The notes under the pieces were generated by a model that was not told where the DNA came from, did no database searches, and worked only from the letters and a program-made list of their open reading frames with translations. Source: VGJW01 sp035285595 (GTDB lineage Bacteria > Cyanobacteriota > Sericytochromatia > S15B-MN24 > VGJW01). Taken from it: a stretch of DNA of 37,915 nucleotides. The stretch covers positions 1-37,915 of the forward strand of contig JAYKGV010000017.1 of assembly GCA_035285595.1 (NCBI GenBank), written 5' to 3'. A program made the translations under genes and the position numbers. Positions 7,874-15,957 of the stretch are shown in pieces. Within the stretch, counting starts at the first letter, position 1. Each line of letters begins with the position of its first letter.

Positions 7874-8734
7874 ATGCCGGCTGCACTCTGCAACATCCAT
7901 CGGGCTTCCGTCACGGGACAGTGTGCCCGCTGCAAGACCCGCACGTGCGTTCGTTGCGGCCAGGTGGGCAAGACCTGTTCCTTTTGCCGTGAAGGCGTCA
8001 TCCAGGCCATCGAGATAGCCCAGGAAGAGGCTGATGACTGTGTCAACCACGAGCGGATCAAGGCCGTGGCCGGCTGTCCTTCCTGTCGACGACGCTTCTG
8101 CTCGACCTGCCTCAATACCCAGGGCACATGCTTTCCCTGCGCACAGCGTGCCATCGACAGGGCGGTCCAACAGGACCAGAAGACGAAGTCCCTCGAGGGC
8201 AGGCTCAAGCGTCAGCGTCAGAAGCGTCGACGGACCGTAAGGCGTGTGGCCATCGTGGCAGGCGCCATGATTCTGTTGGTCCTCGGATCGGTGATTTACC
8301 GAGGGCGCCTGCCGTTCTTCCAGGCCGCCGATCCCGGCAACAGTGCCGTATTGGCTCCGCAGCCGGTTTACGATCAGGAGGCTCAGTCCGGCCGATCGGC
8401 ACGTATCTGGAAGGCTCCGACGGAGCGGACCCGTGGACAGCCTGTAGCCGGTCTTCCCCCTGCGCCGGGCATCGTGGCCTTGGCTCGACCCGGGGCGGGG
8501 GCAATAGTGTCGGGCCGTACGGTCGTGGATGCCCGCATCGCCCAAGGGACGGCGCAGCGGGTCGAATTCTTCGTGGACGGCACTTGGCTGGGTGTCAGTG
8601 ACCATGCCCCCCATCAGTTCGTGTGGGATACGCGTGCCCATGGTCGGGGTTCAGCACGCCTCGAGCTGGTGGCCTACGGCTTCGACGGATCCGCGAGACG
8701 TTCGGCGGTCGTGACGGTTCAAGTGGCGAACTAG
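7874..8734 (+). CDS. membrane protein: two zinc modules, one TM helix, outside Ig-like domain
   Basis: The function is not known. The 286-residue protein starts with two copies of one module, each with seven Cys and one His: C6, H9, C17, C20, C25, C28, C35, C38, then C56, H59, C68, C71, C76, C79, C86, C89. The spacing is the same apart from one residue, and each module could bind two zinc ions, as B-box-like fingers do. A strongly basic stretch (about 107-124) precedes a single transmembrane helix (about 124-142), placing the zinc modules in the cytoplasm. A low-complexity linker leads to a C-terminal beta-rich domain (about 208-286; FFVDGTWLGV, WDTRAHGRGSARLELVAYG) like bacterial Ig domains of the Big_7 kind. 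The subtilisin-like lipoprotein gene follows by 49 bases. Confidence 0.8.
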   Translation: MPAALCNIHRASVTGQCARCKTRTCVRCGQVGKTCSFCREGVIQAIEIAQEEADDCVNHERIKAVAGCPSCRRRFCSTCLNTQGTCFPCAQRAIDRAVQQDQKTKSLEGRLKRQRQKRRRTVRRVAIVAGAMILLVLGSVIYRGRLPFFQAADPGNSAVLAPQPVYDQEAQSGRSARIWKAPTERTRGQPVAGLPPAPGIVALARPGAGAIVSGRTVVDARIAQGTAQRVEFFVDGTWLGVSDHAPHQFVWDTRAHGRGSARLELVAYGFDGSARRSAVVTVQVAN

Positions 8735-8783
8735 AACAATCATTTAACGTCAGGAGTTCGGGAGCTCCGGGCACAAAACGCTT

Positions 8784-10373
8784 GTGACTGGTTCAGGGAA
8801 CTTCCGACATTTCCGCCTCGTCGGTGCGGGGGCGTTGCTCGCTCTGGCCATCGGATGCGTGGCCCCGCTTCCCGTGGGGCCCTCGACTCGGTTTGTCCGC
8901 GAAGTGGATTCTTCCCATGGCATCATCGCCAATGAGCTGATTGTCAGGATTCGTCCGGGGACAGTGCTTCCCGTCCCCCACGAGTTGCTGTCGCCCGGGA
9001 TGGCGTTGGTGCGGTCGGCTGATGCCGCGGCCGCAACCGCTCTCAAGACCACTCTGCAGCAGGCCGAAGGCGTGATCGACCTTGCCCCCAATAGGCTTTT
9101 CAGGGCCGTTGTGGCTGCGGCCGCAGCTCCGGATCCTTGGCGGAGCCGTCAGTGGGCGCTCGATGTCGTCGGGGCCGAGGCATTGGAGCAGTTGCCTCCT
9201 GGACGACAAATCAAGGTTGCGGTGTTGGATACGGGGGTGGACCGGACCCATGCGGATCTGGTCGATGTAACCTTGCCGGGCTTCACGGTGATGCCCACCG
9301 GACCCGCTCTCGGCATGGACGATGAAGGACACGGCACACACGTCGCAGGCCTGATCGGGGCTTCGATTCGGAACGGGATCGGCATTGCCGGTATTTCGGA
9401 CCGCGTACGCATCCTCCCGGTCAAGGTGCTCGACAGCGACGGGTCCGGAACGTTGGATGACGTGATTCGTGGGCTGGCCTACGCGAAGTCCGCCGGCGCG
9501 CAGGTAGTGAACTTGAGCCTTTCGGCGCCGGCCTCGAGCACGCTCGAGCGCCAAGCCATTCGTGATCTGGTGGATTCCGGAGTCGCTGTGGTGGCGGCAG
9601 CCGGCAACGAGGGGTCCAATCAGCCGATGTCCCCTGCGGCATTACCAGGAGTGATTGCCGTCGGAGCCACGGATCCCGCAGATGCCCGGGCGGCCTTCTC
9701 CAGCTACGGTGCACATGTCACATTGGCGGCACCGGGCAAGGACATCATCTCGGCCGTACCTGGCAATGCCTATCGTTCGTTCTCCGGAACCAGCCAGGCG
9801 ACGCCCCTCGTCTCTGGGATCATCGCATCCATCCTGTCCGTGGCTCCGGGGACTCCACCAGCCGTCATTCGAGATCTCCTCTACCATACAGGTGCGCCGA
9901 CCACCGGCTTCGACCGTGATGTCCGGCGCGTAGACCTTAATCGCCTTGTGGCTTTCGTCCGTAGTCAGATACCCGCGACCCCCGTACCCGCGACGCCTGC
10001 CCCCGCGACGCCTGCCCCCGCGACGCCTGCACCCGCGACGCCTGCACCCGCGCCTGCGACGCCCGTGCCTGCGACACCTACACCCCAGCCTGTGCCGACC
10101 ATGCTTGCTCCGATTGCGGCGGATCCGCTGCCGACCCAGCGACCCGGTAACGACTTCTCCAATCTGGTCCCGGTTGCGGATGGGTCGTCCTCCGGGGGAC
10201 AAGTCCGCACGACCCCGGTACCTGGGTCCTCAGCTGCACCCGAGTCCCCCGCAGGCTTCGTCTGGGTTCCTGATTTCGGCAGCGGCTCTGGCCCGGCCTT
10301 GGCGCCCCGTGACGGAGGAAGTCCCGTCTCTTCCGACAATGGCATGGTGCCGGTCGTCAGTCCCTGGTGGTAG
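8784..10373 (+). CDS. subtilisin-like (S8) serine protease, lipoprotein
   Basis: This is a 529-residue secreted protease. An N-terminal signal peptide ends in the lipobox LAIGC (Cys25), so it is lipid-anchored outside the membrane. A probable inhibitor-type propeptide (about 40-110, ELIVRIRPGT) precedes the catalytic domain. That domain carries Asp149 in AVLDTGVD, His183 in GHGTHVAG, the oxyanion Asn in AAGNEG and the catalytic Ser in SGTSQATP (about 337), so the triad is complete. After about 395 comes a Pro/Ala/Thr-rich spacer, then a Ser/Pro/Gly-rich tail, probably a cell-wall-spanning region. The start is taken as GTG; no good ribosome-binding site lies close to it. The gene overlaps the convergent IMPDH-family gene by 17 bases. 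Confidence 0.93.
   Translation: MTGSGNFRHFRLVGAGALLALAIGCVAPLPVGPSTRFVREVDSSHGIIANELIVRIRPGTVLPVPHELLSPGMALVRSADAAAATALKTTLQQAEGVIDLAPNRLFRAVVAAAAAPDPWRSRQWALDVVGAEALEQLPPGRQIKVAVLDTGVDRTHADLVDVTLPGFTVMPTGPALGMDDEGHGTHVAGLIGASIRNGIGIAGISDRVRILPVKVLDSDGSGTLDDVIRGLAYAKSAGAQVVNLSLSAPASSTLERQAIRDLVDSGVAVVAAAGNEGSNQPMSPAALPGVIAVGATDPADARAAFSSYGAHVTLAAPGKDIISAVPGNAYRSFSGTSQATPLVSGIIASILSVAPGTPPAVIRDLLYHTGAPTTGFDRDVRRVDLNRLVAFVRSQIPATPVPATPAPATPAPATPAPATPAPAPATPVPATPTPQPVPTMLAPIAADPLPTQRPGNDFSNLVPVADGSSSGGQVRTTPVPGSSAAPESPAGFVWVPDFGSGSGPALAPRDGGSPVSSDNGMVPVVSPWW
9991..10050 (+). repeat. four tandem 15-base units in the protease gene
   Basis: Four head-to-tail copies of a 15-base unit (CGACGCCTGCCCCCG, with C or A at one site) encode a TPAPA repeat, flanked by degenerate copies out to about 10080. 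It is coding low-complexity sequence forming the proline-rich spacer and is prone to copy-number change. Confidence 0.9.
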
Positions 10374-11460
10374 CCGGCGGGGCAACTGGGTTGGCGGTGT
10401 GGGAACGTGTGGTGGCGTGCGGCTGATTTTCCTGCTGCCCCGCAGTCGAGACCTTTACGAGTTCGATGGTCTGCTCGTGCAAGTCCCTGATGGAGCGGGC
10501 ATTGCAATATGACAGGCCGCTGCGCACGCCTCCCTCGAGCTCGGACACGAGGGGGGACACGGGACCCTTCCACGGAATCCACGTCTCGACTCCCTCCGGC
10601 GTACGGGAGACCCCCAGGACTTCCATCGCTCCGGCGGAGGCCATGCCCCGATAGCGCTTGCACGGACGGCCATCCTGCAGGACGACTTCACCGGGAGATT
10701 CCTCGGTGCCTGCGAAGAGACTTCCAATCATGACGGTGTCAGCGCCTGCAACGAGGGCCTTGACGATATCACCCGAATTGCGGATGCCACCGTCCGCAAT
10801 GAGCGTGGGTGCGTGACTCGCACGTGGACGAGCTTTCCGGCGCTCCACCTCCCACCAGCGATCCAGCGCGGCTCGGGCCCGAAGTACCGCCGTCAGTTGG
10901 GGAACTCCGCAGCCTGTCACGATTCTGGTCGTACAGACAGCCCCTGGTCCCACGCCGACCTTGATGGCGTGGGCACCGGCTTCAAGAAGATCCCACGTGC
11001 CTTCCGCCGTCGCCACGTTTCCGGCGATGACCCACAAATCCGGGAAGCGGTCCCGGAGGGCTTGGATTCGCTCGATGACCCTGTCAGAATGTCCGTGAGC
11101 CACGTCCACCAGGACAGCGGAAAGACCACGGGCACGTGCGACCAGCTCCAGGTCGTCTTCCTTGACGCCGATGGCCAGGATTCTGGGGCCCGATACGGCT
11201 TCCATCTCCTCGAGATGGCGGTCTCCTGCAAGGAACCGATGAACGACTCCCAAGGCTCCGAGTCCGTGCATCGTGCGGGCCATGCGCGATTCCGTAACGG
11301 TATCCATGTTGGCGCTCAAGAAGGGTAGCTCGAGCTCGAGATCCCCGACGAGGCGGGTGCGCAGCGAGGTCTCCTTGCGCGAATAGACACTGCTCCGGCG
11401 CGGGACGATGAGAACGTCGTCATAGGTCAGGGCAGGTGCGTCGAGGATACGGACGGACAT
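10357..11460 (-). CDS. IMP dehydrogenase/GMP reductase family enzyme, no CBS domains
   Basis: This is a 367-residue TIM-barrel enzyme of purine nucleotide metabolism. Visible are LTYDDVLIVP, SANMDTVTE, the catalytic-cysteine loop GPGAVCTTR (Cys176), IADGGIRNSGDI and the phosphate-binding YRGMASAGAM. The CBS pair that most IMPDHs insert after about residue 90 is missing. The glutamate of GMP reductases in the GMSSESAM-type motif is replaced here by Ala/Gly, which favours IMPDH. However, the mobile flap after GAM is about ten residues shorter than usual and lacks its Arg-Tyr pair. About 30 C-terminal residues are low-complexity. I assign the family firmly and the reaction (IMP to XMP) only tentatively. 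The ATG at 11460 is clear. Confidence 0.85.
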   Translation of the reverse strand: MSVRILDAPALTYDDVLIVPRRSSVYSRKETSLRTRLVGDLELELPFLSANMDTVTESRMARTMHGLGALGVVHRFLAGDRHLEEMEAVSGPRILAIGVKEDDLELVARARGLSAVLVDVAHGHSDRVIERIQALRDRFPDLWVIAGNVATAEGTWDLLEAGAHAIKVGVGPGAVCTTRIVTGCGVPQLTAVLRARAALDRWWEVERRKARPRASHAPTLIADGGIRNSGDIVKALVAGADTVMIGSLFAGTEESPGEVVLQDGRPCKRYRGMASAGAMEVLGVSRTPEGVETWIPWKGPVSPLVSELEGGVRSGLSYCNARSIRDLHEQTIELVKVSTAGQQENQPHATTRSHTANPVAPPATTRD

Positions 11461-11551
11461 AGAGAATGGCTCCGGTAGACGGACGCATCACTCTATCACG
11501 GGTCTTCCACGGTGGTATCATCGAATCGCTGCCATCACCCGGGGAGTGCCG

Positions 11552-12979
11552 ATGATGACACGGTCCATAGCGTGGCGGAATGAGGTCGATGCTCTGGGGG
11601 ACGTCAAGGTCCCGCGGGGTGCCTACTACGGAGCAGCCACGGCTCGTGCCGTGGGAAATTTTCCGGTGTCGGGCGTGAGCTTGCCCTTGCCGCTGATTCG
11701 GGCCATGGCCCTGATCAAGGCTGCTGTCGCCGAGGTTCATGGCGAGATGGGGCTGCTGGATGAGGAGCGAGCCCGCTTTATCGTCCTGGCTGCGGAAGAA
11801 GTGGCCTCAGGTGCCTTGGCGCGTCACTTTCCCGTGGACGTTTTTCAGACGGGTTCAGGGACCAGTTCGCACATGAATGTCAACGAGGTGGTGGCACGTC
11901 GGGCGATAGAGTTGGCCGGGCCGCGCCTCGGAACGTGGACGATTCATCCGAATGACCACGTCAATCTGGGCCAGAGCAGTAATGATGTCTTTCCTTCGGC
12001 CATTCACCTTGCTGTCGTGGAGGCCATGCGGGACGAGCTGCGGCCTGCGCTCGAGCGCATGGCGGGGGTCCTCGAGGAACATGCACGCGCTTGGCACGAT
12101 ATTCTGAAGCTCGGCAGGACCCATTTGATGGATGCCACGCCCATCCGGCTGGGCCAGGAGTTCGGTGGCTACGCCGCTCAGGTCAGGATGGGACTTGAGG
12201 CGTTGCAACGGTCCACTGATGCGCTGTTGGAGCTGCCACTGGGCGGGACAGCCGTCGGAACCGGTGTCAATGGACATCCTGACGTACCTGCAAAGGCGTG
12301 CGCCGTCCTTTCCCGGCGCACGGGCCTGTCCTTGCGGCCGGCACACAACCCTGTGGCTGCCGTCGCGGCAAGAGATGCCTTGGTTCATGTCTCAGGAACG
12401 GTTCGTTCCGTGGCCGTTGCCGCAGGCAAGATTGCGGGCGATATCCGACTGCTAGGCTCCGGGCCTCGCGGGGGGCTGGGCGAGTTGCAATTGCCTGCGC
12501 TGCAACCGGGGAGCTCGCTGATGCCAGGCAAGGTCAATCCGGTTCTGTGTGAGTCCGTCCTTCAGGTGGTTGCGCACGTCATAGGCTGTGATGCCGCCGT
12601 GGTCCAAGGCGGGCTTGGAGGGGTACTCGAACTGAATACGATGATGCCGATGATGGCCACCCGTCTCCTCGAGGCCGTGACGCTACTGGCCAGGGTGGTC
12701 CGGCAGTTCACGCTGCTGACGCTGGTGGACCTGCGACCGGTGCCGGAACGTTGTGCCATGTGGCTCGAGCAGAGTCTTGCGTTGGTGACCGCGCTCACGC
12801 CCGCACTTGGCTACGACAAGGCTGCTGCCTTGGCCGGATTGGCGAGACGATCGGGACGCACGTTGCGCGAAGTGGTGCAGGAAGAGGCCGGGCTCGAACC
12901 GCACGAGGTCGAGCGATTGTTGGATGCCGCAGCCATGTGCGCTCCCGATGCGAAGAGGGTGGGACATGGCGGGGGCTGA
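11552..12979 (+). CDS. fumC: class II fumarate hydratase
   Basis: This enzyme interconverts fumarate and malate in the citric acid cycle; it is iron-independent and tetrameric. The 475-residue protein has TGSGTSSHMNVNEV, the HPNDHVNLGQSSND region, LGRTHLMDATPIRLGQE and the superfamily signature GSSLMPGKVNP, with its catalytic Ser. The relatives aspartase and argininosuccinate lyase differ in these regions. The ATG at 11552 lies 5 bases after GGGGAG; the ATG at 11555 and the GTG at 11546 are alternatives. The 3' end overlaps the start of the acetyltransferase gene by 14 bases. Confidence 0.94.
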   Translation: MMTRSIAWRNEVDALGDVKVPRGAYYGAATARAVGNFPVSGVSLPLPLIRAMALIKAAVAEVHGEMGLLDEERARFIVLAAEEVASGALARHFPVDVFQTGSGTSSHMNVNEVVARRAIELAGPRLGTWTIHPNDHVNLGQSSNDVFPSAIHLAVVEAMRDELRPALERMAGVLEEHARAWHDILKLGRTHLMDATPIRLGQEFGGYAAQVRMGLEALQRSTDALLELPLGGTAVGTGVNGHPDVPAKACAVLSRRTGLSLRPAHNPVAAVAARDALVHVSGTVRSVAVAAGKIAGDIRLLGSGPRGGLGELQLPALQPGSSLMPGKVNPVLCESVLQVVAHVIGCDAAVVQGGLGGVLELNTMMPMMATRLLEAVTLLARVVRQFTLLTLVDLRPVPERCAMWLEQSLALVTALTPALGYDKAAALAGLARRSGRTLREVVQEEAGLEPHEVERLLDAAAMCAPDAKRVGHGGG

Positions 12980-13466
12980 ATCGGCCGTTTCCGGTGAGGG
13001 CATCGGCGAAATCAGAGTCTTGGGAGACGAGGACGGTGAGCAGGTTCTGACCTTGGTCAAGAACATGCTTTTGACTTACGGATTTCGTTGGGATCCGGAC
13101 GGCGACGATGCTGATGTCCTGGAACCTCGGAGATACGTCGAGGAGGGCGGAACCTTCCTCGTCCTGGTGCGCGACGGGCACATCATGGGGACGCTGGCTG
13201 CTCGTAAATTGGATAACCGTCGTCTGGAGCTAAGGCGGATGTACCTGCATCCGGCACTTTGGGGAGAGGGGTGGGGCTCGCGGTTGTTCGATCGACTGTC
13301 GGATTGGGCCGTGGCCCACGAATTTGTCCGCCTTGAACTAGAGGCCGATCCCAGATTCGACCGAAGCATCGGCTTTTACGAAAGCAAGGGGTTTCGCAGG
13401 ATGCCGGAGGCCTCAGGGGGAGGGCAGGGCCCATTGCGGTATGCGATGAATCTCCCGCAAGGCTGA
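12966..13466 (+). CDS. GNAT family N-acetyltransferase
   Basis: This is a 166-residue acetyl-CoA-dependent acetyltransferase of unknown substrate. It shows the central strand MGTLAARKL, the LRRMYLHPALWGEGWGSRL segment split across strand 4 and the acetyl-CoA pyrophosphate loop (WGEGWGS), and the C-terminal SIGFYESKGFRR motif. This sub-family resembles those acting on free amino acids or small amines, but I cannot choose. The ATG at 12966 overlaps fumC by 14 bases and follows GAGGGTGGG. An earlier in-frame start would lie deep inside fumC. Confidence 0.88.
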   Translation: MAGAESAVSGEGIGEIRVLGDEDGEQVLTLVKNMLLTYGFRWDPDGDDADVLEPRRYVEEGGTFLVLVRDGHIMGTLAARKLDNRRLELRRMYLHPALWGEGWGSRLFDRLSDWAVAHEFVRLELEADPRFDRSIGFYESKGFRRMPEASGGGQGPLRYAMNLPQG

Positions 13467-13479
13467 CGGTTGCCGTCAG
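13463..13479. terminator. symmetric hairpin over two convergent stop codons
   Basis: CTGACGG and CCGTCAG form a perfect 7-pair stem with a 3-base loop. The stop of the acetyltransferase gene (13464-13466) lies in one arm and the stop of the DUF4332 gene (13476-13478, minus) in the other. It may act as a bidirectional end signal; no U-run follows on either strand. Confidence 0.45.
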
Positions 13480-14051
13480 TACTCGACGTATCGTCCGAGA
13501 TTCCGTGCCCGGCTGATCCAGAGGCTGAGGGTCGCGACGCTCGGCACCCTGTCCGCCAATGCGTATCCGCCTTTGATATGGGCGCGCTCCAAGGCTTGAC
13601 GAAGATTGTGAGCATCACGTCGAGACAGTTCCGTCACGGTGTCCACCCCGGCCTCCTCGAGCAGTCGGGCATAGACCGGTCCCGTGCGCGTCATGCGCAT
13701 CAGATCCGCGTGGTTGACCCAGGTCAGGAGGCGTTTGGTGCTGATCCCTGTGGCACGGGCGATGCGGTCACGGCCGGTTCGGGTATGGCCCTGTTCAAGC
13801 AGTTGCATGACGTTCTTGATGCCCGCCTTGCCCAATGCGGTCGAATAGACCGGGCCGATGCCAAGGATCTCGACGGTCCGGTACAGCGCGGCCTTGTCGG
13901 TCTTGATGTCCGACTCGGCGGATTCTGCCTCGAGTGGGGCTGCGAGCGTGTTCAAGGACGGACCCACAGCAGGAGCTGGCGAGGGATTTTGGCCACAAGC
14001 GGAGAGGAAAGTACAGGCGGCGAGAACGATCTGGGCGTGACGCAGAAACAT
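13476..14051 (-). CDS. lipoprotein with DUF4332 helix-hairpin-helix domain
   Basis: The role is unknown. The 191-residue protein starts with a lipoprotein signal peptide ending in LSAC (Cys19), a short linker, then a DUF4332-type domain from about 55 to the end. That domain has two helix-hairpin-helix-like units, GIGPVYSTAL (64-73) and RTGPVYARLLEEAGV (122-136), separated by the family-typical TGISTKRLLTWVNHADLMRM. DUF4332 is usually seen in cytoplasmic proteins, so anchoring it outside the membrane is unusual. The ATG at 14051 is chosen because GAGGTG lies 8 bases upstream and it gives a proper signal peptide. The upstream region is very AT-rich and shared with the divergent PAP2 gene. Confidence 0.88.
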   Translation of the reverse strand: MFLRHAQIVLAACTFLSACGQNPSPAPAVGPSLNTLAAPLEAESAESDIKTDKAALYRTVEILGIGPVYSTALGKAGIKNVMQLLEQGHTRTGRDRIARATGISTKRLLTWVNHADLMRMTRTGPVYARLLEEAGVDTVTELSRRDAHNLRQALERAHIKGGYALADRVPSVATLSLWISRARNLGRYVEY

Positions 14052-14071
14052 GGGACAGCACCTCGATGAAG

Positions 14072-14117
14072 TTTTGGAAATTAAATAATATTTAAGATTA
14101 CAATAATAAATTACCAT
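14072..14117. promoter_or_regulatory. AT-rich divergent promoter region
   Basis: About 45 bases of nearly pure A/T stand out in a GC-rich window between the divergent DUF4332 lipoprotein and PAP2 genes. For the plus gene, TTGGAA (14074-14079) and TACAAT (14099-14104) are possible -35 and -10 boxes, with a long 19-base spacer. Several TATTAT-like hexamers exist for the minus gene, but none has a clear partner. Confidence 0.4.
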
Positions 14118-14147
14118 AGGGCAGCTTGGGCTGGCAAGGGGGCATGG

Positions 14148-14771
14148 ATGAGGGTCGGTCTGTACGTCTTCGTCGGGATGGCGGTGGGGATCGGGGGTGT
14201 CGGTGCGGCGCTTCCCGCGCGGGCCGAAGGGACGCTGTCAGAGGGTGAGGAGGCATGGGTCGCAAGGGTCCAAGGAGCCTTGGTGGTGCCGGGAGTCCGG
14301 GAATCGGCCGTTGCGGTATCTTGGGAGCCGCTTTCCGCAGGAGTCCCCGTCCTGATGGGCCTCGGCGCCGGGCCCAACGGACCTGAGGTGGCTGCTCGCG
14401 TCGCCTTGACCGAACTGGCCGCCGCGGGTTTGGCCGATGGTCTCAAGCGCCTGATCGCGAGGCCCCGGCCCTATCTTGTCGATCCCAGCCTGGAGTTGCC
14501 GGCGGGTCCCGAGGGTAGTTTTGCCATGCCTTCCGGACATGCGGCGGTCACCTTTGCGGGGGCGACCGTGCTCGCGAGCATTCGGCCCGACCTGGCACCC
14601 TGGGCATGGAGCTGGGCCACGGCCGTCTCGGCCAGTCGGGTCGTTCTTGGCGTGCACTACCCCTCGGATGTGCTTGCCGGTGCCCTGCTGGGTTGGGGGA
14701 CCGCAGCTCTCGCGGCTTGGCTCGTGCCGATGCCTTCGCAATCCGGCAGCGGTTCTGGCGTCAGGGACTGA
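14148..14771 (+). CDS. PAP2 family phosphatase, exported
   Basis: This is a phosphatidic-acid-phosphatase-type enzyme acting on lipid or diphosphate substrates at the outer face of the membrane. The 207-residue protein has a cleavable-looking N-terminal signal (cleavage near ARA, residue 26). The three catalytic blocks are KRLIARPRPYL (100-110), MPSGHAA (127-133) and SRVVLGVHYPSD (163-174, with catalytic His170 and Asp174). Possible substrates are undecaprenyl diphosphate or phosphatidate; the sequence does not decide. The ATG at 14148 follows AAGGGGG. The gene overlaps the convergent pseudokinase gene by 11 bases. Confidence 0.92.
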   Translation: MRVGLYVFVGMAVGIGGVGAALPARAEGTLSEGEEAWVARVQGALVVPGVRESAVAVSWEPLSAGVPVLMGLGAGPNGPEVAARVALTELAAAGLADGLKRLIARPRPYLVDPSLELPAGPEGSFAMPSGHAAVTFAGATVLASIRPDLAPWAWSWATAVSASRVVLGVHYPSDVLAGALLGWGTAALAAWLVPMPSQSGSGSGVRD

Positions 14772-15957
14772 CCTCCTCGCGGATGCCCACGAGACGAACG
14801 ACCCAAGGGCCACCATCTTCCTGAAGAGTCATGGTCAGGCCACGGGTCGAGGTGGGCAGGTCACGTGCCACATGTACATAGCGAACAGCCTGTTCTCCGG
14901 GACCGATGACCCAGGGCAACGGGTCTTCCGGATTCGGACGGATCCAAGCCTGCAGATCTTCCCCTTCGCGGGTGACGAGTTGGAGGCTGCCGTCCTGGCC
15001 TAGTAGCGTCAAGGCTCGATCCCGGGCGTTTGTGACTTGTAATGTCAGGCGCAAGCCATCTCCAGCGACCAGGCGCGCATTGAACGAAGCTGAAATGCCC
15101 TGCGAGGCGACGACCCTGCTTGAAAAGCCGACGGCTGGCACGGCCGTCGGGCCAGAGGAGACGGTTGGTTCGGGAACGGATGCAGTGCTGTCCACAGGGT
15201 TATCCATACTGCTGGCCACAGACATGGCCAAGCTCGCCGGGGCCACGGCGAAGACGTTGTCGGACGGACTTGGAACCGGACTGTTCGATGCTTCGATGGC
15301 AAGCGACGGTGTCGAGGCAGAACGTGCAGGCTGGGCGAGTCCGAGATCGATCCGGGGTGACGCCGTCGGGGCGCCGATGGACTGGCGTAGAGCGGGCACG
15401 GGGGTCGATGGTCCCAACAGATAATAGGTCAGCCCTGAACCGAGCAGCAAACTTGCGACGGCTGTACCAAGCAATAGCTTGGTTTGGTCCGGGGGCGGCT
15501 CGGCGGCGGGTGTTTCCGGGTCCAATCCCTCGAAGGATTGTCGGAGCCAGCGTACGCCAGGACGCCTTTCTGGATCGGGTGCCAGAGCATCAAGCAGCAC
15601 GAGGTCCAACGAGGCCGGCAAGCCGCGGACCAGATCGCTGGGGCGGGCGGGCCCCCCGGGCCGAGCAGCTCGTGAACCCTCTGGAAAGGCGATGTGACCC
15701 GTGAGGACTTCATAGGCAAGGGCTGCCAAGGCATGAACATCCGCGGCAGGTCCTTCCGGAGGCTGCTCCGGAGGAGACCAGCGATTGGGCTGGGGCAAAG
15801 AAGCCTCGGGAACACGGAATTCTCCAGCCGCAAGCTCCAGAAGGGTATCCGCACCCAGTTGGCCGTGCCAACGGTGCTCCTGATGCAGGGCCTCCAGCCG
15901 GACCGCCAGAGCCAGAACCTGTTTCCACATCGTGCGGGGAAGGACTTGGGGAGTCAT
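14761..15957 (-). CDS. Ser/Thr pseudokinase with membrane anchor
   Basis: This 398-residue protein resembles only the C-lobe of Hanks-type kinases. At about 31-42 HGQLGADTLLEL stands where active kinases have HRDLKPxNIL, so both the catalytic Asp and the Asn are missing. No DFG is seen. Later landmarks remain: SPPEQ (61-65, for APE), DVHALAALAYEVLTG (73-87) and the Arg of PERRP (129-133). The N-lobe (Gly loop, Lys) is absent. One transmembrane helix at about 160-182 is followed by a Ser/Pro-rich linker and a beta-rich C-terminal domain (about 285-398), presumably outside. Its ATG overlaps the uvrB stop (ATGA), so the two are co-translated. The function is unknown; a non-catalytic sensor or scaffold is possible. 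Confidence 0.8.
   Translation of the reverse strand: MTPQVLPRTMWKQVLALAVRLEALHQEHRWHGQLGADTLLELAAGEFRVPEASLPQPNRWSPPEQPPEGPAADVHALAALAYEVLTGHIAFPEGSRAARPGGPARPSDLVRGLPASLDLVLLDALAPDPERRPGVRWLRQSFEGLDPETPAAEPPPDQTKLLLGTAVASLLLGSGLTYYLLGPSTPVPALRQSIGAPTASPRIDLGLAQPARSASTPSLAIEASNSPVPSPSDNVFAVAPASLAMSVASSMDNPVDSTASVPEPTVSSGPTAVPAVGFSSRVVASQGISASFNARLVAGDGLRLTLQVTNARDRALTLLGQDGSLQLVTREGEDLQAWIRPNPEDPLPWVIGPGEQAVRYVHVARDLPTSTRGLTMTLQEDGGPWVVRLVGIREEVSP

Noticed and set aside
7867..7992. ATG at 7867 with a well-spaced AGGGG upstream of the zinc-module gene
   Set aside because: It is in a different frame whose translation lacks the Cys pattern; the ATG at 7874 opens the frame with both zinc modules.
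9964..10095. CRISPR-like or minisatellite interpretation of the tandem repeats
   Set aside because: The units are contiguous without spacers and encode an in-frame Pro/Ala/Thr linker of the protease.
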